From Malachius bipustulatus (taxonomy: Eukaryota > Arthropoda > Insecta > Coleoptera > Melyridae): 64,000 nt of DNA. Location of the stretch: NCBI GenBank assembly GCA_910589415.1, contig OU342631.1:3844001-3908000 (forward strand), in the 5' to 3' direction. The notes beneath the pieces are model-generated. The model saw only the letters and a program-made list of their open reading frames with translations, was not told the DNA's origin and did no database searches. The translations under genes and the position numbers were made by a program. Positions within the stretch are counted from its first letter, which is position 1. Each line of letters starts with the position of its first letter. Shown here in pieces: positions 37,195 through 49,295 of this stretch.

Positions 37195-37953
37195 TTTAAA
37201 ATATTAAATTATTAATTACCGCAGTGATATATTATGTACCTAACTTCAGATTAAACTTCCTCTCCTCAGTAATGTATAACCAACTAAATACATACTTAAT
37301 AATGGTAGACCTTAATAATTATAAGCTCTTAAGAAAACTCGATTAACAGACGATGTCAATTTGGCAAAAGATAAGATTCACTTTGATTGGTTGGATCCCA
37401 AAACTGCACCTCCCATCGAATATTTTTGAAAATCGTTTAATAACAGTGATATGTGAAAGTGAAACAGACTTCTTATGGAAAAAATGTTTCTAATTGATTA
37501 GCTACTCTTTCCGAATGTTCCGCGAAGTAATTAACTTTACATTATTTTGATTCACAATTTACATTATCAAACACTGCAGCGCTGCTTGCTTTCACACACG
37601 TCTACTCCACTCTGCGGTTCATAAAACTGTGTTGTAATAAAAAAAATTACAGCAACTCTGTGTTTATTCTCGTGATGCAACAGTTATTTTAATATGGCTC
37701 AGTTTCAGGTTATGCAAGTCCAAGTGGCTTACCAGAGACATGAAATTAAGTATAACGCACGCAATACGTAACACTGACTAACAGTAAGAGGTAAACAGGT
37801 TTATGAAAGTTATTTTGTTCATGGAATAATGGCTGGCTACCTACTTCCATTAACGTTACGTGGAAGCAAATAAAACTGATTACATTACATACATATAGGT
37901 ACCCGTGGTGGGAGAAATAACATTACATACCTACTCATCTACTCTACTTAATA
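37195..37953. other. upstream flank of the Crypton-type gene
   Basis: Should contain the promoter of the minus-strand recombinase gene if the model is right. I see no clear TATA box or initiator that I would trust, and no other gene. Confidence 0.35.
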
Positions 37954-39174
37954 TACAGGGTGGCCCAGCGAAAACGTACCGGGCCTAATAACTTGAAAAC
38001 TGAAGATGTACGCGAAAAACGCCGAAACCGGTCGATTTTGTTATCGAGGGGGACATATTTTCGTGACAAATTTAACTACCCAAGTTCACCCCCTTGGCAG
38101 GGGTAGCTACCCCTTTGCTTATCATCATAGGGAACCGATATTGGGTGATACATCATTTGAAAGCCACTCGAATTCTCTTTACAACGATATCTAAAATTTT
38201 GGGTTTCGCTCACATACAGGCTGGCCCAACGAAAACGCAACTCGCCTTAATAACTTGGTAACTTAAGATGTACGCAAAAAACGCCGAAACAGATCGATTT
38301 TGTTATCAAAGTAGGCATATTTTCGTGACAAATTTAACTACCCAAGTTCACCCCCTTGGCAGGGGTAGCTACCCCTTTGCTTATCATCATAGGGAACAGC
38401 TATCGAGTGATACATCATTTGAAAGCTACTTGAATTCTCTTTACAACGATATTCAACATTTTGGGTTTCGCTTACATACAGGCTGGCCCAACGAAAACAT
38501 TTTTTTTGGGCCACCCTGTATGTAAGTGAAACCCAAAATGTTGGATATCGTTAAGAGAATTCAAGTAGCTTTCAAATGATGTATGTGAGTGGTTTCGCTT
38601 ACATACAGGCTGGCCCAACGAAAACTTTTTTTTTGGGCCACCCTGTATGTAAGTGAAACCCAAAATGTTAGATATCGTTGTAAAGAGAATTCAAGTAGCT
38701 TTCAAATGATGTATCACTCAATAGCTGTTCCCTATGATGATAAGCAAAGGGGTAGCTACCCCTGCCAAGGGGTTGAATTTGGGTGGTTAAATTTGTCACG
38801 AAAATATGCCTGCTTTGATAACAAAATCTACCTGTTTCGGCGTTTTTCGCGTACATCTTCAGTTTCCAAGTTATTAAGGCGAGTTGCGTTTTCGTGGGGC
38901 CACCCTGTATGTGAGCGAAACCCAAAATTTTGGATATCGTTGTAAAGAGAATTCGAGTGGCTTTCAAATGATGTACATATCACCCGATATCTGTTCCCTA
39001 TGATGATAAGCAAAGGGGTAGCTACCCCTGCCAAGGGGATGAACTTGGGTAGTTAAATTTGTCACGAAAATATGTCCCCCTCGCTAACAAAATCGACCTG
39101 TTTCGACGTTTTTCGCGTACATCTTCAGTTTTCAAGTTATTAGGCCAGGTACGTTTTCGCTCGGCCACCCTGTA
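37954..39174. mobile_element. compound foldback: two direct units facing two inverted units
   Basis: Units of about 260 bp start at 37954 and 38215 with tacagg(g/c)tggcccagcgaaaac. They continue through atgtacgcgaaaaacgccga, tgacaaatttaactacccaa and cccctttgcttatcatcat. The same units recur in reverse at about 38646-38909 and 38910-39174. Between them lie two short scrambled copies of the unit ends (38477-38645), each with ggctggcccaacgaaaac facing gggccaccctgta. Open frames of 60-118 codons inside are shadows of the repeat. Confidence 0.85.
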
Positions 39175-39594
39175 TATAGGTAATAGGTAAAAGGAATAGG
39201 TAATAGCAATACCTATTCCTATTACCTACATGATGAAGCTATTCGCAATATTTGCAGGAGAAAGTTAATAAGTTTTGTTTCAGTTCTGTGTTCTATATCT
39301 GTACCTATCTGTTTCTAGTCTAGTCTAATAATTAAATCCATTGCTCGCCACGGATCGTGTAGATAATTCAGCGATTATATAATATTCCGGGCTGTTTTAA
39401 TGAACTAGGACAATAATCGGAGTAACGTCACTAAACAAATGCCGATTCCTAATTCCTTTTCCGACTCCTAATTCCGATTCCTTTGTATCGAAATTGTAAG
39501 TGGGTAAATAGAACAAAAATCAAATAGAAGTTTAAATAACCGATAATTATTATAATTATCACCGAACAGGGCTGTTCCATATATTTTTATAGGT
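39175..39594. other. no gene seen
   Basis: Contains a short gguaatagg-type simple repeat (taggtaataggtaa) near 39175-39230 and otherwise nothing recognised. Confidence 0.4.
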
Positions 39595-40975
39595 ATTAAG
39601 AAATCGCTCAACTCCTTCTTAAACTGGAGAATGTCGGAGTTCGTGGATTGCCCCTTCTTTCTTGGTTTACCAGCTACCTACAGGGAAGAATACAGGCCGG
39701 CGGTTCAGATTACTGGGTCTGATGGCCGACCTGTGCGATCACCTTTTGCTCCAATCTCCTCTGGGGTGCCACAGGGTGGTGTTCTCGGTCCGCTTCTTTT
39801 CCTTATCGTCATTAACGATCTGGGCTCCAAAATTACCTCCCCTAATTCACTCTGTGTTAACTATGCTGATGATACAACAATTCTTGTTAGGATAAAACCA
39901 GGCGACCTCCCTAGTCTGATAGATACCGTTCAACTTCCATTGAAAAGAGCATCATTATGGCTCAGGAACAATAAACTAAAACTCAACTTAGACAAAACTG
40001 ACATGATTGATTTTCACTCTAGCCGATCACTTTTTCCCGCTTACCCTCCATACCCACCGATGGAGCCTTGATCGAGCCGAAGGGTGTTGTGAAGTTTTTG
40101 GACTTCCACATCGACCAGAACCCAAACTGGTCAGCTCACACAGATTCATTTGTGCCGTCGCCTTGCTAGTGTCTGCTTCCTTCTCAGACGCCTTCAGCAC
40201 ACGGTGTCACCTGAGGTTCTTCGCTCTATTCTTATTGTGGGCATTTCATCAGCCACGTGAACTATGGGCTGGCCGTCTGGGGTGGGTCTGAGAGATCTCT
40301 CCGAAGGGTTTTTCCTTCAAAAGAGAGCGATTAGGATCCTGGCAAGCTTGTCAGTTCAGCAGTCATGCAGAGGCTACTTCTTCAGGCAGCTTGGACTTCT
40401 TACCGTGCCTGCTTTGTACGTCTTCTCTATACTACTCAAACTGATCCACAAAAATCAGGATAAACTTTTAGCTTTCCGATTCACCCATCACTACAGTACC
40501 AGGTTCAATTTGTTCAAACCTCCTACACACCATCTGTCGTCTTCAGAAAGGACATTCACATACGCATCTATCTAATACCTGAACCACTTCAAGATAGATC
40601 CTGCAACTGTTTCAGCGTACAGGGCGTATCTCCGAAAACACCTCACGGAGTTCGAACCATACACTACCTCTGATATATTGTCCTTCCACCCCCCATCCCT
40701 ACCTGCAGTCTGATATTAAAACACCTTGAAACCCTCAGCCTTGACCATCCTTATCATAGAGTTGGAAACATACCTCAATTGAGCTGATGTCTCTGCGCGT
40801 CTCGACTCTCGCTGTTGCCGGTGTTATGTTGACTTGCTGTGCGTTTTTAATGTTTACTTGTTTGTCTTTGTTTTTGTTTTTATTATTTCTGTAATAACGC
40901 TGTTGTACTAAGCAATGACTGTTGCAATTCAAGTACAATAAAGAAATTTGTATTGTATTGTATGAAAAAGTAGGT
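39595..40975 (+). mobile_element. Jockey/CR1-like LINE, 5'-truncated, RT end plus 3' tail
   Basis: The region opens inside the reverse transcriptase: LLKLENVGVRGLPLLSWF, then after a frameshift SSGVPQGGVLGPLLFLIVIN, the catalytic YADD in NYADDTTILV, and LWLRNNKLKLNLDKTDMI. After further frameshifts comes the C-terminal YGLAVWG, LLQKRAIRILASLS and YFFRQLGLLTVPALYV, a block typical of Jockey/CR1-type LINEs. A noncoding tail ends at a polyadenylation-like aataaag followed by a (ttgta)n microsatellite at about 40950-40973, the usual 3' end of such elements. It is inactive, broken by at least two frameshifts. Confidence 0.82.
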
Positions 40976-41143
40976 CAAGCTCTTAGCATGGCCGGATTAC
41001 CCATTAGGCAGTATAGACAGAGACAATAATTGCCTATGGGCGCCGACGGCTCAGGGAGCGCCGTCACTCAGTAATCTATCATTATTTAACAAATTCTTCA
41101 ACGGATAGAGAAAAACTAAGCTTGAATAATTTTTACATAATTG
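40976..41143. other. short spacer, no gene seen
   Basis: Nothing recognised between the LINE tail and the small MITE. Confidence 0.4.
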
Positions 41144-41144
41144 A

Positions 41145-41412
41145 AGTATGTAGACCGAATGCGAAATGAAAACAACATGTACGTCACAGACTCGCAGAAA
41201 TGCTAACGGTATTTATTTACCAGTCCTGAAGCAATCAAAAGGCGAACAGGTTGAAGTTACTTTATTTCATAGACGTCGGTTATCGTAATTGAATAGGTAT
41301 TTGATTTATTGTAGATTCATTTACTTTTTTATTTATTATAGATTTATTATAGAACTAGTTGATGACGTAAGTATGTACATGTTGTTTTCATTCCGCATTC
41401 AGTCTACCTATA
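41145..41412. mobile_element. MITE, about 268 bp
   Basis: Inverted ends agtatgtagaccgaatgcg... and ...cgcattcagtctacctatac share the block aaaacaacatgtac. Inside, tttattgtagattcattta and a related block suggest a second, weaker inverted pair. No coding content. Confidence 0.6.
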
Positions 41413-41623
41413 CCGTATACCTAGTAACAAATAATAATATGTATACCTATTTAAAAACTTTATGACCCCATTTTAGTTAGATAATATTGGAGCAACTCAA
41501 CTGTCGATCAATTGTACAGTTATGAACTTTATCGAACGTTAGAATTTGGGCCACTTGTTGACCACTTTTTGGACCACTTGCACCACAGAATTTAGACCAC
41601 TTGGGCTACAACAGTTTACAAAG

Positions 41624-42022
41624 TTAAGCTCCTAAATTTCCCAAAAACATGTTCTCGGAAAGATCGGAAATATCGGAAAGAACAGATACAGCCGCACCAG
41701 AATCTGTTTTTTCTACTTCGAGAGGTTTGCCATTTAATGGAACATCAATGGTAATGGGTTTAATAAATTCAAATCCCCTCATGTGAAATAAATTTGCATC
41801 AAAATTATTATTATCTACGATTTCGGTGGAAATGCAAGGTGCATTAGGATCACAAAATTCCTTCTGACAACAAAGTTCATCATGTTCTGAACTAGGCTCT
41901 AAATAATTAACATTACGTTTACACATTTTCCGTAAATGACGTCTAATTCCGCATTTATGACACCGAGAGTCACGATATATACACTGCCTTTCATTATGAC
42001 CAAGGCCGCACCTGCTGCACAC
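41624..42022 (-). pseudogene. Ty3/gypsy retrotransposon scrap: zinc knuckles and protease start
   Basis: The 132-codon open piece has two nucleocapsid-type zinc knuckles: CSRCGLGHNERQC, then CHKCGIRRHLRKMC. About 75 residues later comes TDSGAAVSVLS, the D-S/T-G-A active-site block of a retropepsin. This arrangement is that of the gag-pol junction of gypsy elements related to the insect K02A2.6-like group. A stop lies immediately upstream in frame. The frame ends soon after the protease start, with no RT, RNase H or integrase next to it. An isolated fragment. Confidence 0.75.
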
Positions 42023-42359
42023 TTAATGAAGTGTACCATTTATGAATGGTGACTTACTACTGACTTAAGGGGTGATACTGAATTGGGCGAAGGATTTTGT
42101 TCTTCCATAATCCCAGGGCTCAATTAGGGGCGACAAACGAGAAATGAAGGGATTATAAGAGATAATGAAACATAACTGGACAGGCAAGAAATACATGTGC
42201 GGCCTTGCCCATATATATATATAGCAGTGTTGCCAGATTTATTAAGTGGTGCTTTTAGTAGATCGGATAGGTATACCTAATCACTATTATTAATAATTGA
42301 AGTCGAGTAGGTAGTAGGTACGTACCTACCTATGGCTATAATGTTGCACTTCAGCGTCA

Positions 42360-42437
42360 TCGGTAAGTCAGGTCTTTAGTCAGGTGAAAAAAAAAATTAA
42401 AAAAAACCTACCCTGACCAAAGATCTGACTTACCGGT
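42360..42437. repeat. hairpin, about 26-bp imperfect arms
   Basis: tcggtaagtcaggtctttagtcaggt faces accctgaccaaagatctgacttaccggt (two arms with one small indel) across an A-rich loop. Confidence 0.6.
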
Positions 42438-42505
42438 GAGTTTTAATGCGGAAAAAAAATAATAAACACCCATCGCATAAATAAACAGTTCCCGTTATGG
42501 TTGCT

Positions 42506-42726
42506 TATATAAGACGCCCCATAGAGTCGAAGGGTCACTCAGGTAATTTCGCCCAACTCAGAAACGCCCGACTTAAGTCTCTTAAAAAAAATTAATAAAC
42601 TTAATCTCTCAAAATACTAAAATAAACGAATAAATTTTAACGTTTGTGGTCAAATGGAAGACATAGTTTATCGCTCTCCAGAGGATCCTGTGGAAAAATT
42701 AGAAGACAGAGTATCTGAAAAGGAGT
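42506..42726 (+). promoter_or_regulatory. candidate core promoter with TATA box, initiator-like site and 24-codon ORF
   Basis: TATATAAG at 42506-42513 is followed 29 bp later by TCACTC (42535-42540), close to the arthropod initiator. An ATG at 42654 opens a frame of 24 codons (MEDIVYRSPEDPVEKLEDRV...) ending in TAA. No longer frame follows, so if real it is probably the start of a decayed mobile or viral-like element. Weak evidence. Confidence 0.3.
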
Positions 42727-45036
42727 AATAATGGAAAATAAATAATGAATAATAAATGATAAAAATTTTTAAAATACCAAAAAACGAAAATATTGGAATT
42801 TTCTCGAAAACGGTGCGACCTATCAAAATTTTATTAGTGTTGCTTTCTATATAGCAAATTTATCTGAAATTCTGAAAAAGAAATTAAAAACAACAGTTTA
42901 GATTTTCTCATAAGTCAAAAGGTGTCAGGTGAGCCCGGATCTGGGTGCTTCGGTTATACCCAGAATTTTTTCAAATACGGGTTTTAAATAGAAAACCTGT
43001 ACACAAAAATTCAGAATTAGTCTACTCTGTAAAAAGATACAATAAAAAAAAACAATTCCTCAGATCGACACTTAGACACCCATTAGTATCTTGGTTTAAA
43101 AAAAATTTCGAAAAAAAAAAAAATTAAAATTTTCTTAATATTTTAGCTTTATGCTTTATCTGCAACCCCTTCAATTTCTTACCAATGGTTTCTTCAATGG
43201 TTCTTACCACTGAGTTACATTGTATAATAATCATAAATTGAAGCAATCTTTATTTATTTAACCAAAGTTTATTGCTTATTTTGTTATATTGCTTAAATAT
43301 TTGTTGTTTATTGAAGCTTGAAACAATGTTTAAGCACTGTTTATTTTGCAAAAGATAAATTTCAGTTATTATATTAGTTACTAAAATATCTAATTATTAT
43401 TATTTTAATTGGGCAAATGACTCATTTATATAATTTGAAGACTATAAGCATTTAATTTTAAGTCAAAAAGTTCCTATAAATATCGATTCTACGAATACAA
43501 ACGTTCCACACGTTGAACATTGCAGTATACGGATCTGGCTCTCGCCTTATTATAGTCGAAATTTACTGTTATATTCTCGGGGGTTCCCACTTAAAACTTT
43601 AATATTGGGATATGGGTGAGTATTGTCTAACACCTTCCTAGCAATATAAGCTGATAAATAAAAAAGGACCTTTGTTAAAGGATACGACTTGTATTTATAC
43701 TTAATTAACATTTCACAACATTGTTTATAACTTTCACTTTACTCTCGTAATTAATTGCTTTACAAGATTTTATAATAATTTTATTATAAGTCTGTATTCA
43801 TTAATACACAAAATAAAATTCTCCCAATAATAATCACTTCTTATGTTTCAATTAAGTTTACTTTTCACTTCCACAATCTGTTCTTTTGAGAATGACAATC
43901 CTCCTACTGTCGATGCAACACTACTTGACTTCACCGTATTTCTTTAAACTTCACTCTTTGATGCTTCACTATTGGTTCGTTAACTGCGCATTGCGCAAAA
44001 ATGAAAGTGTCACGCCCCAAAATTTTGTCCGATTTTGATTGGGGATAGGTAACTTTCGATATTCCTAAGGGATTACGATTTTATTTTCGCATGTCAGCAG
44101 CACGGTCCTCTATTTTTCTGCTTTATTGAATCCAAACTCATAAAAACTGTCAACAAATTTTCTACAGGGTGATATTTGAAGGCGTACAAAATCACTCCAC
44201 GGTTTTCATAACCCACTCCCCCCCCCCCCCCCGTTTTCCAAGTTCTTATGACTAAATTTTTAAGATTGATGTCTCACAACTGTTTGCTCTTGAAATGCTT
44301 GAAAAACTTTTTTCCTCGCTAACCGATTTTGTGAATTTTAGTCTCGTATTGAAACTAAAACTTCAGGCAAGAAAATCCAGGGACGAAAATTAACTCAGGA
44401 CAAACACCAAAAACAAGCATAAATCATTACTCAAATTTAAATTTCGGCTCGAAACAGAATTGGGGAAAAAATTGAATGAAACTCAACTTGTCTCCGAACT
44501 AGCCTTCATTTGTGAACAATTTAAGGACTCTCTTGTAGTTGTAGCCAAACTCTAACCGGTCTCGACACTTTACGAAACACGAAGGTCACTAGGACTCTCT
44601 GGGATGGTTCCCAGTAAATTACCACAAAACAAAACAAAAATTATTGCTTTATTGAATTTTGTCACTTGACACAATTTTGGAAATTCAGGCCCTTACCCTG
44701 TGTCAAGCAATTATCTTCTTGACTTTACTCCCCTTGTCCTACTCTGATCTCCCCATACACCTATTCCGTTATTTAGTCAATTTATTTAGCCGAGCGGAAA
44801 CTAATAAGTTTTTTACTTAAAAGGTAGGCGTGGAGCCGGATCTAACCACTGGCATACACCGTGGCGATCTCGAGTGTCGAAAAAACTAAGAGTAAAGAAC
44901 CAGGAAAATAAAGGATAGGCCTTTGTGGCCAAGAGACATGTAGTGTCGTTTGTGGTGATGTGTGTCTTAAGCGACGTTTTAAGTATGCATAGGTACTACA
45001 GGATATCCCCTTTTTCATCTTGTAAACTCTCACAGA
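42727..45036. other. no gene seen; contains a poly(C) run
   Basis: AT-rich, with a homopolymer of about 16 C at 44217-44232 directly after a caagg..cgtacaaaatcac stretch. An orphan cagggtgat end lies near 44165. No supported gene. Confidence 0.4.
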
Positions 45037-45878
45037 TACATGGTCGGTTAAATTAGAGAAAAAATGCGCTTTATCCGTGAAGACATACAAAATATCTGTG
45101 ACAGTTGCTGAAATATCCTGAAAAAACTTAAAAATCTAGATTTCTTATTTTCTTCATGTCTTTTTTATTATTGAAATTAATAACTTTTATTAATTTTTAT
45201 TAATTTTAAAATTAAATAATTTTTTATAGGCTTACATAAGTCGTCAAGAGGTATCCCTGCACACTTCATAAATTTTCAAAGCCAACTAGAGCCCAGAGTA
45301 TTCATAGTCAACTTTTGTTTTTCTTATGGCCACCATATTACTTTTTCATGTTGTTCGGCATAAAAAAAATCTTGGAAACCAAAAATTAATGCCCAAAAAA
45401 AATAAATTGAAAATTTTTATTCTTTTTTCGAAAAAAAAATTGTTCACCGAATTACGAGAAAACAGAATTTATATGATAATATAAATAATATATAAATATA
45501 ATATGTAAATATAATATAATTTGTAGAAATAATAGGTAGTATATTAAAGTATGAGTGGATATTAAGGTCTTTAACATAAATAAAATAATATGGCGGCCAT
45601 ATGAAAAACAAATTTTGACTATGAAAACTCTGGGATCTAGTTGGCTTTGAAAATTTTTAAATCTTTGAAAATTTCTTGCCGACTTATGTAAGCCCACAAA
45701 AAATTATTTATTAATTTCCAACAATAAAAAAGATATGAACAAAATAAGAAATGTCGAATTTTTTTGTTTTTTTTTCAGGGTAATTCAGTAACGGCCACAC
45801 ATAATGTCTTATATGTTTTGACGAATTCGAGATAGTTACAAAATAGCGCTTCTTTTCTCTAATTTAACCGACCCTGTA
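45037..45878. mobile_element. foldback element, 'atggcggccataag' family, copy 2
   Basis: The ends tacatggtcggttaaattagaga and tctctaatttaaccgaccctgta are inverted repeats. Inner arms near 45225-45350 and 45590-45700 carry the acataagtcgtcaag, agccaactaga and ttttcttatggccaccata blocks and their complements. It is homologous to the elements at 17 and 47 kb. Lies upstream of the second ABCC gene, 0.7 kb before its ATG. Confidence 0.75.
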
Positions 45879-46570
45879 CCTATCTCTTTAAAAGTTTAGG
45901 AGATACTTAAGTGAGTTCTGCAAAAAGGGACACCTTTATAAATGATTATATATTTGTAAACAAATGAAATATTTGATACAATTGAGTGAGATTTGTTCTA
46001 AAACTCATTATTTACTTTTTAAGAACACATCCAACAGCCATGTTGGACATACTCAATTAATTTCACACTCTTTTGACCAGAATTGTTTTTTTTTATTGAT
46101 ATATTTTAACTACGTTTCTACATAAAAAAAATATGCGTATTTTTTCACATATCAAATAATTGATTCTTCAATTATTTTTTTAGATTATTATTTTAGAATG
46201 TTGTTATGCTAATTTGATAATTTCAACTTCTGCACGTGACAATTGTCTAGATCACACAAAGGTTAAATAAATGTCCGTAAAATAAACATTATGAATTTTT
46301 CTTTAGGAAATAGCGCTTTTCGCTCGTTATTAAATGCAGCTACTTTTAAAAAGCAATAATCACTATGAGTTAATTACACTGTAGAGTCCCTGAAAAGTTT
46401 TTTTCCTTGGCAAATTACTTAACTCTAGATGGATATACTTAATAAGTTGTAAAAACTTTTCTAACTACAAACGTTCTTTACTGAAAAACCCAACAATTTT
46501 GTTATAGGTTAAATGAATCGTTGATGCAAAAAACGGCCCCAGCTGGTAATCCTAATCTAAATTATAAATA
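45879..46570. other. upstream region of the second ABCC gene
   Basis: Should contain promoter and 5' untranslated sequence. No confident TATA box or initiator seen. An upstream noncoding exon cannot be excluded. Confidence 0.35.
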
Positions 46571-46647
46571 ATGGAAAGTGACGCAAAGCAGAAAAGGAAG
46601 CCAAATCCTAGAGAAAATGCTAATCTACTATCTGTGTTAACATTTAG
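46571..46647 (+). CDS. ABCC transporter gene 2, exon 1
   Basis: ATG at 46571 opens 25 codons plus two bases (MESDAKQKRKPNPREN...NLLSVLTF). The donor is AG|GTAAGA at 46647/46648. A short hydrophilic start with a K/R-P-N-P-R-E-N-A-N motif running into L-T-F is how insect MRPs of the lethal(2)03659 group begin, so this is very likely the true start. The split codon is completed by exon 2 to read S. The exon is followed by an intron of 1.3 kb that holds a foldback element. Confidence 0.8.
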
Positions 46648-46969
46648 GTAAGAGTAACTAGGTATATTCTATTCAAAGGTTCGAAATCTTCGAATTGTAA
46701 ACATTTATTTTTCATTTGTTCTAAAAGGTTCTAAATCTTCAAACTAATCTACTTTTAAAAAGTGATTAATTTTGAGGGACTGTTACGAGAACAGATTGCA
46801 CAAAACATGTTGTGCGAGCAAATGAAACGTAATTATGCAGGCTTTGAATAAAACTTTCAAGTCTGAGATGGGATCTGCAAAACTTTAAATGAAAGATCCT
46901 GATTATTTACAGTTTCACATAATATTCAACCTCAAATGTAATTATTTTGTTCCAAAGCTTGCCTTTAAA

Positions 46970-47851
46970 GGGCGACTACAGGGATATATTTTAAACCATT
47001 GAAGATAGGTCGGTTATTAGAGAAAAGTTGTGCTATTTTGATGAGTAAGTATTTTGCGAAAAAAAAACTTGAAATATCCTCAGTATTTCCTGAAATATTT
47101 ACAAAAAAAAAAACTGTAAAAACAAAAATTCTTATTTTCATCATAGTTTTCTATTATTCAAAATTAATTGATTTTTTTGTAAATTAGCATAAGTCGTATC
47201 CATCAACTAGATCCAGAGTGTACGCATAGCCAACTTTTGTTTTTCTTATGGGCGCCAAATTCTTGTTTTTTTTATGTCGTTCGGTATAAAAAAATCAGAG
47301 AAACCAAAAATTAATAAAATTGAAAAAAATTTAAAATTAAAAAAAACATTTTTAGATCGAATATTGTAGGGGAATCAAAAAACATAAGGCAGGCAAGCAG
47401 TTTGACTTCATAGTGACGTAGTTCAGTGAAAAAATGAAGAAAAAAAATGTTATTTCGGTAAAAATTTTTTTAAGTTTTATTGATTTCTGGTTTCCATGAT
47501 TTTTTATGCGGAACGACATTAAAAAATAATATGGCGGCCATAAGAAAAACGCAAGTTGACTGAAAATTCTGGAATCTAGTCGGCTTTGAAAATTTTTTAT
47601 GTGTCGAATTGCTGGCTCTCGACGACTTATGCTATCCTACCAAAATAAATAATTAATTTTCAATAATAAAAAAGGTATGATTAAAATAAGAATTCTCGTT
47701 TTTTTCAGTTTTTTTCAGGATATTTCAGTAAATACTGGGGATCATTTCAAATATCGTAAATATTTTTCCGCAAAATACTCATCTCAAAATAGCGCAACTT
47801 TTCTTTAATTTAACATATTTTTAATGGGTAAAGATATCCTTGTAGTCGCCC
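46970..47851. mobile_element. foldback element, 'atggcggccataag' family, copy 3, in ABCC intron 1
   Basis: The ends gggcgactacagggatat and gatatccttgtagtcgccc are inverted. Further in, gtgctattttg faces caaaatagcgcaac. Inner arms around 47190-47290 and 47510-47640 hold gcataagtcgt, tctagtcggcttt, and atggcggccataagaaaaac with complements. Same family as 17.0 and 45.0 kb. Confidence 0.78.
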
Positions 47852-47973
47852 ATGAAATAGTTCTAACCTTGCATACCTACTTATGATTAATTAAAGACGG
47901 TGAAGACTAAAAGAAGGTATTATTCAAAAGAAAGAAACACTAACTCAATTCAAAATATTTAAAAAAATTTCAG

Positions 47974-48216
47974 CTACTTGTTGCCAACTTTCATAGATGG
48001 ATTCAAGCGAGATTTGGAAGAGGAAGATTTGCCAGAAACTCTCACTGAAAACAAAGCTGCAATTCTTGGAGATAAAATGGAAAAGGCCTGGAATGAAGAG
48101 GTTCTAAGAGCTTCGGAACTAAAATTAAAACCCTCACTAAGACGAGTGTTATGGAAAATATTTGGATTGAAATTAATATCTTACGGCATGGTAGTTGTCG
48201 TTTGTGAAACTTTGTG
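47974..48216 (+). CDS. ABCC transporter gene 2, exon 2
   Basis: The acceptor is aaatttcag|C at 47973/47974 and the donor TGTG|GTAAGT at 48216/48217. It encodes about residues 26-106: YLLPTFIDGFKRDLEEEDLP, ETLTENKAAILGDKMEKAWN, PSLRRVLWKIFGLKL, and the start of the first membrane helix. The D-L-x-E-x-D-L-P/Y and LGDK-x-E-x-AWNEE blocks are conserved in insect ABCC proteins before the first transmembrane domain. Phases at both ends match the neighbouring exons. Confidence 0.88.
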
Positions 48217-48395
48217 GTAAGTGATAAACAAACAATGAACTCGCTAGATAAATAAATAATAGTTAACGAGCTTTTAAGAGTTTGTTTTAACTATTATTAT
48301 AGTTTTTCTTCTCCAAACCTTTAAAAGTGATGTCGTCCTCAATAGTGTATGTTTTGTTAAAAAAATACACTAATATGCATATTAAATATGAATTC

Positions 48396-48446
48396 CCAGT
48401 GCGTTAATGAATCTCATCAAAATAAAAATTTTCATTAACGCACTGG
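48396..48446. repeat. perfect hairpin, 16-bp arms, in ABCC intron 2
   Basis: ccagtgcgttaatgaa (48396-48411) and ttcattaacgcactgg (48431-48446), loop 19 nt. Confidence 0.9.
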
Positions 48447-48699
48447 AAAAACTGATAAATAGCAGTATTTGGAATAGAATCGGTTCGTATTCGCTCAATT
48501 TCATGAAAACTTTTTTATCCATTTTATGAAATACAAAGGGTCGTAGAAAAACCCGTGTATGGAACTCGCAAATAATGGATCGCAACCTTACTACGCTCAT
48601 ATGATGATTAAGACACTCGCCTACGGGTCTTATCTTAACCATCATACTCGCATATTAATAGCCTTTATTATAAGCTCGTTGCATGATATACTAATTCAT

Positions 48700-48785
48700 G
48701 ATCTTTTTTGTTTATTTTTTTTTAATGTTAATTTAATTTTTTTTTTTTTATTTTTTTTTTATTTTTTTTTTTTTTTTATATTATA
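48700..48785. repeat. T-rich low-complexity tract
   Basis: Long runs of T broken by single A; the 82-codon open stretch across it (mostly Phe) is not a gene. Confidence 0.85.
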
Positions 48786-49295
48786 TATTTCTATAATTTT
48801 AAGTTAGTTACAATAATGTGATTATAGTAGTAGTACCTATCTAATACAATGCAGAATGATTAATTCCCAGTCATATAATTATTAAAAAGACCTAAATATT
48901 GGCCTAAAACCTAAAACTGAATAAGTTTTCTTTAAATAATTTCTAACTACCTTCAAATACTTAAATGCTATTGATAACCCCGATCTTTAGAAGTAAATTC
49001 TAATTAGGAATGTAGCTTTTAAATTTGTATTCTTTCCATTATTGCTTGATAAGCGAACGAAGAAAAAGTTGATTAGATATTGTTAATTTTTCTATGCGAA
49101 AGTAATGAGTCAGTTCTTTAAAAAGCATATCATCAAAGCGGACATAATAATTATAACAGGCAGTATACCTATTACAGGTAATATTAGGTAGATACCAACC
49201 TACACATTATACTCATAGAATAAAATAAGTAAAGCAATAATTGCAGTGAACAGGTTGTCCCAGACTTAATTGACCAGACCATATCTCATATATTA

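Noticed and set aside
38006..39034. Several 60-118-codon frames
   Set aside because: They recur with each repeat unit on both strands and contain translated terminal repeats (GWPNEN, GPPCM), so they are shadows of the foldback.
48559..48807. 82-codon open frame
   Set aside because: Most of it is a T-rich tract translated as Phe; low complexity.
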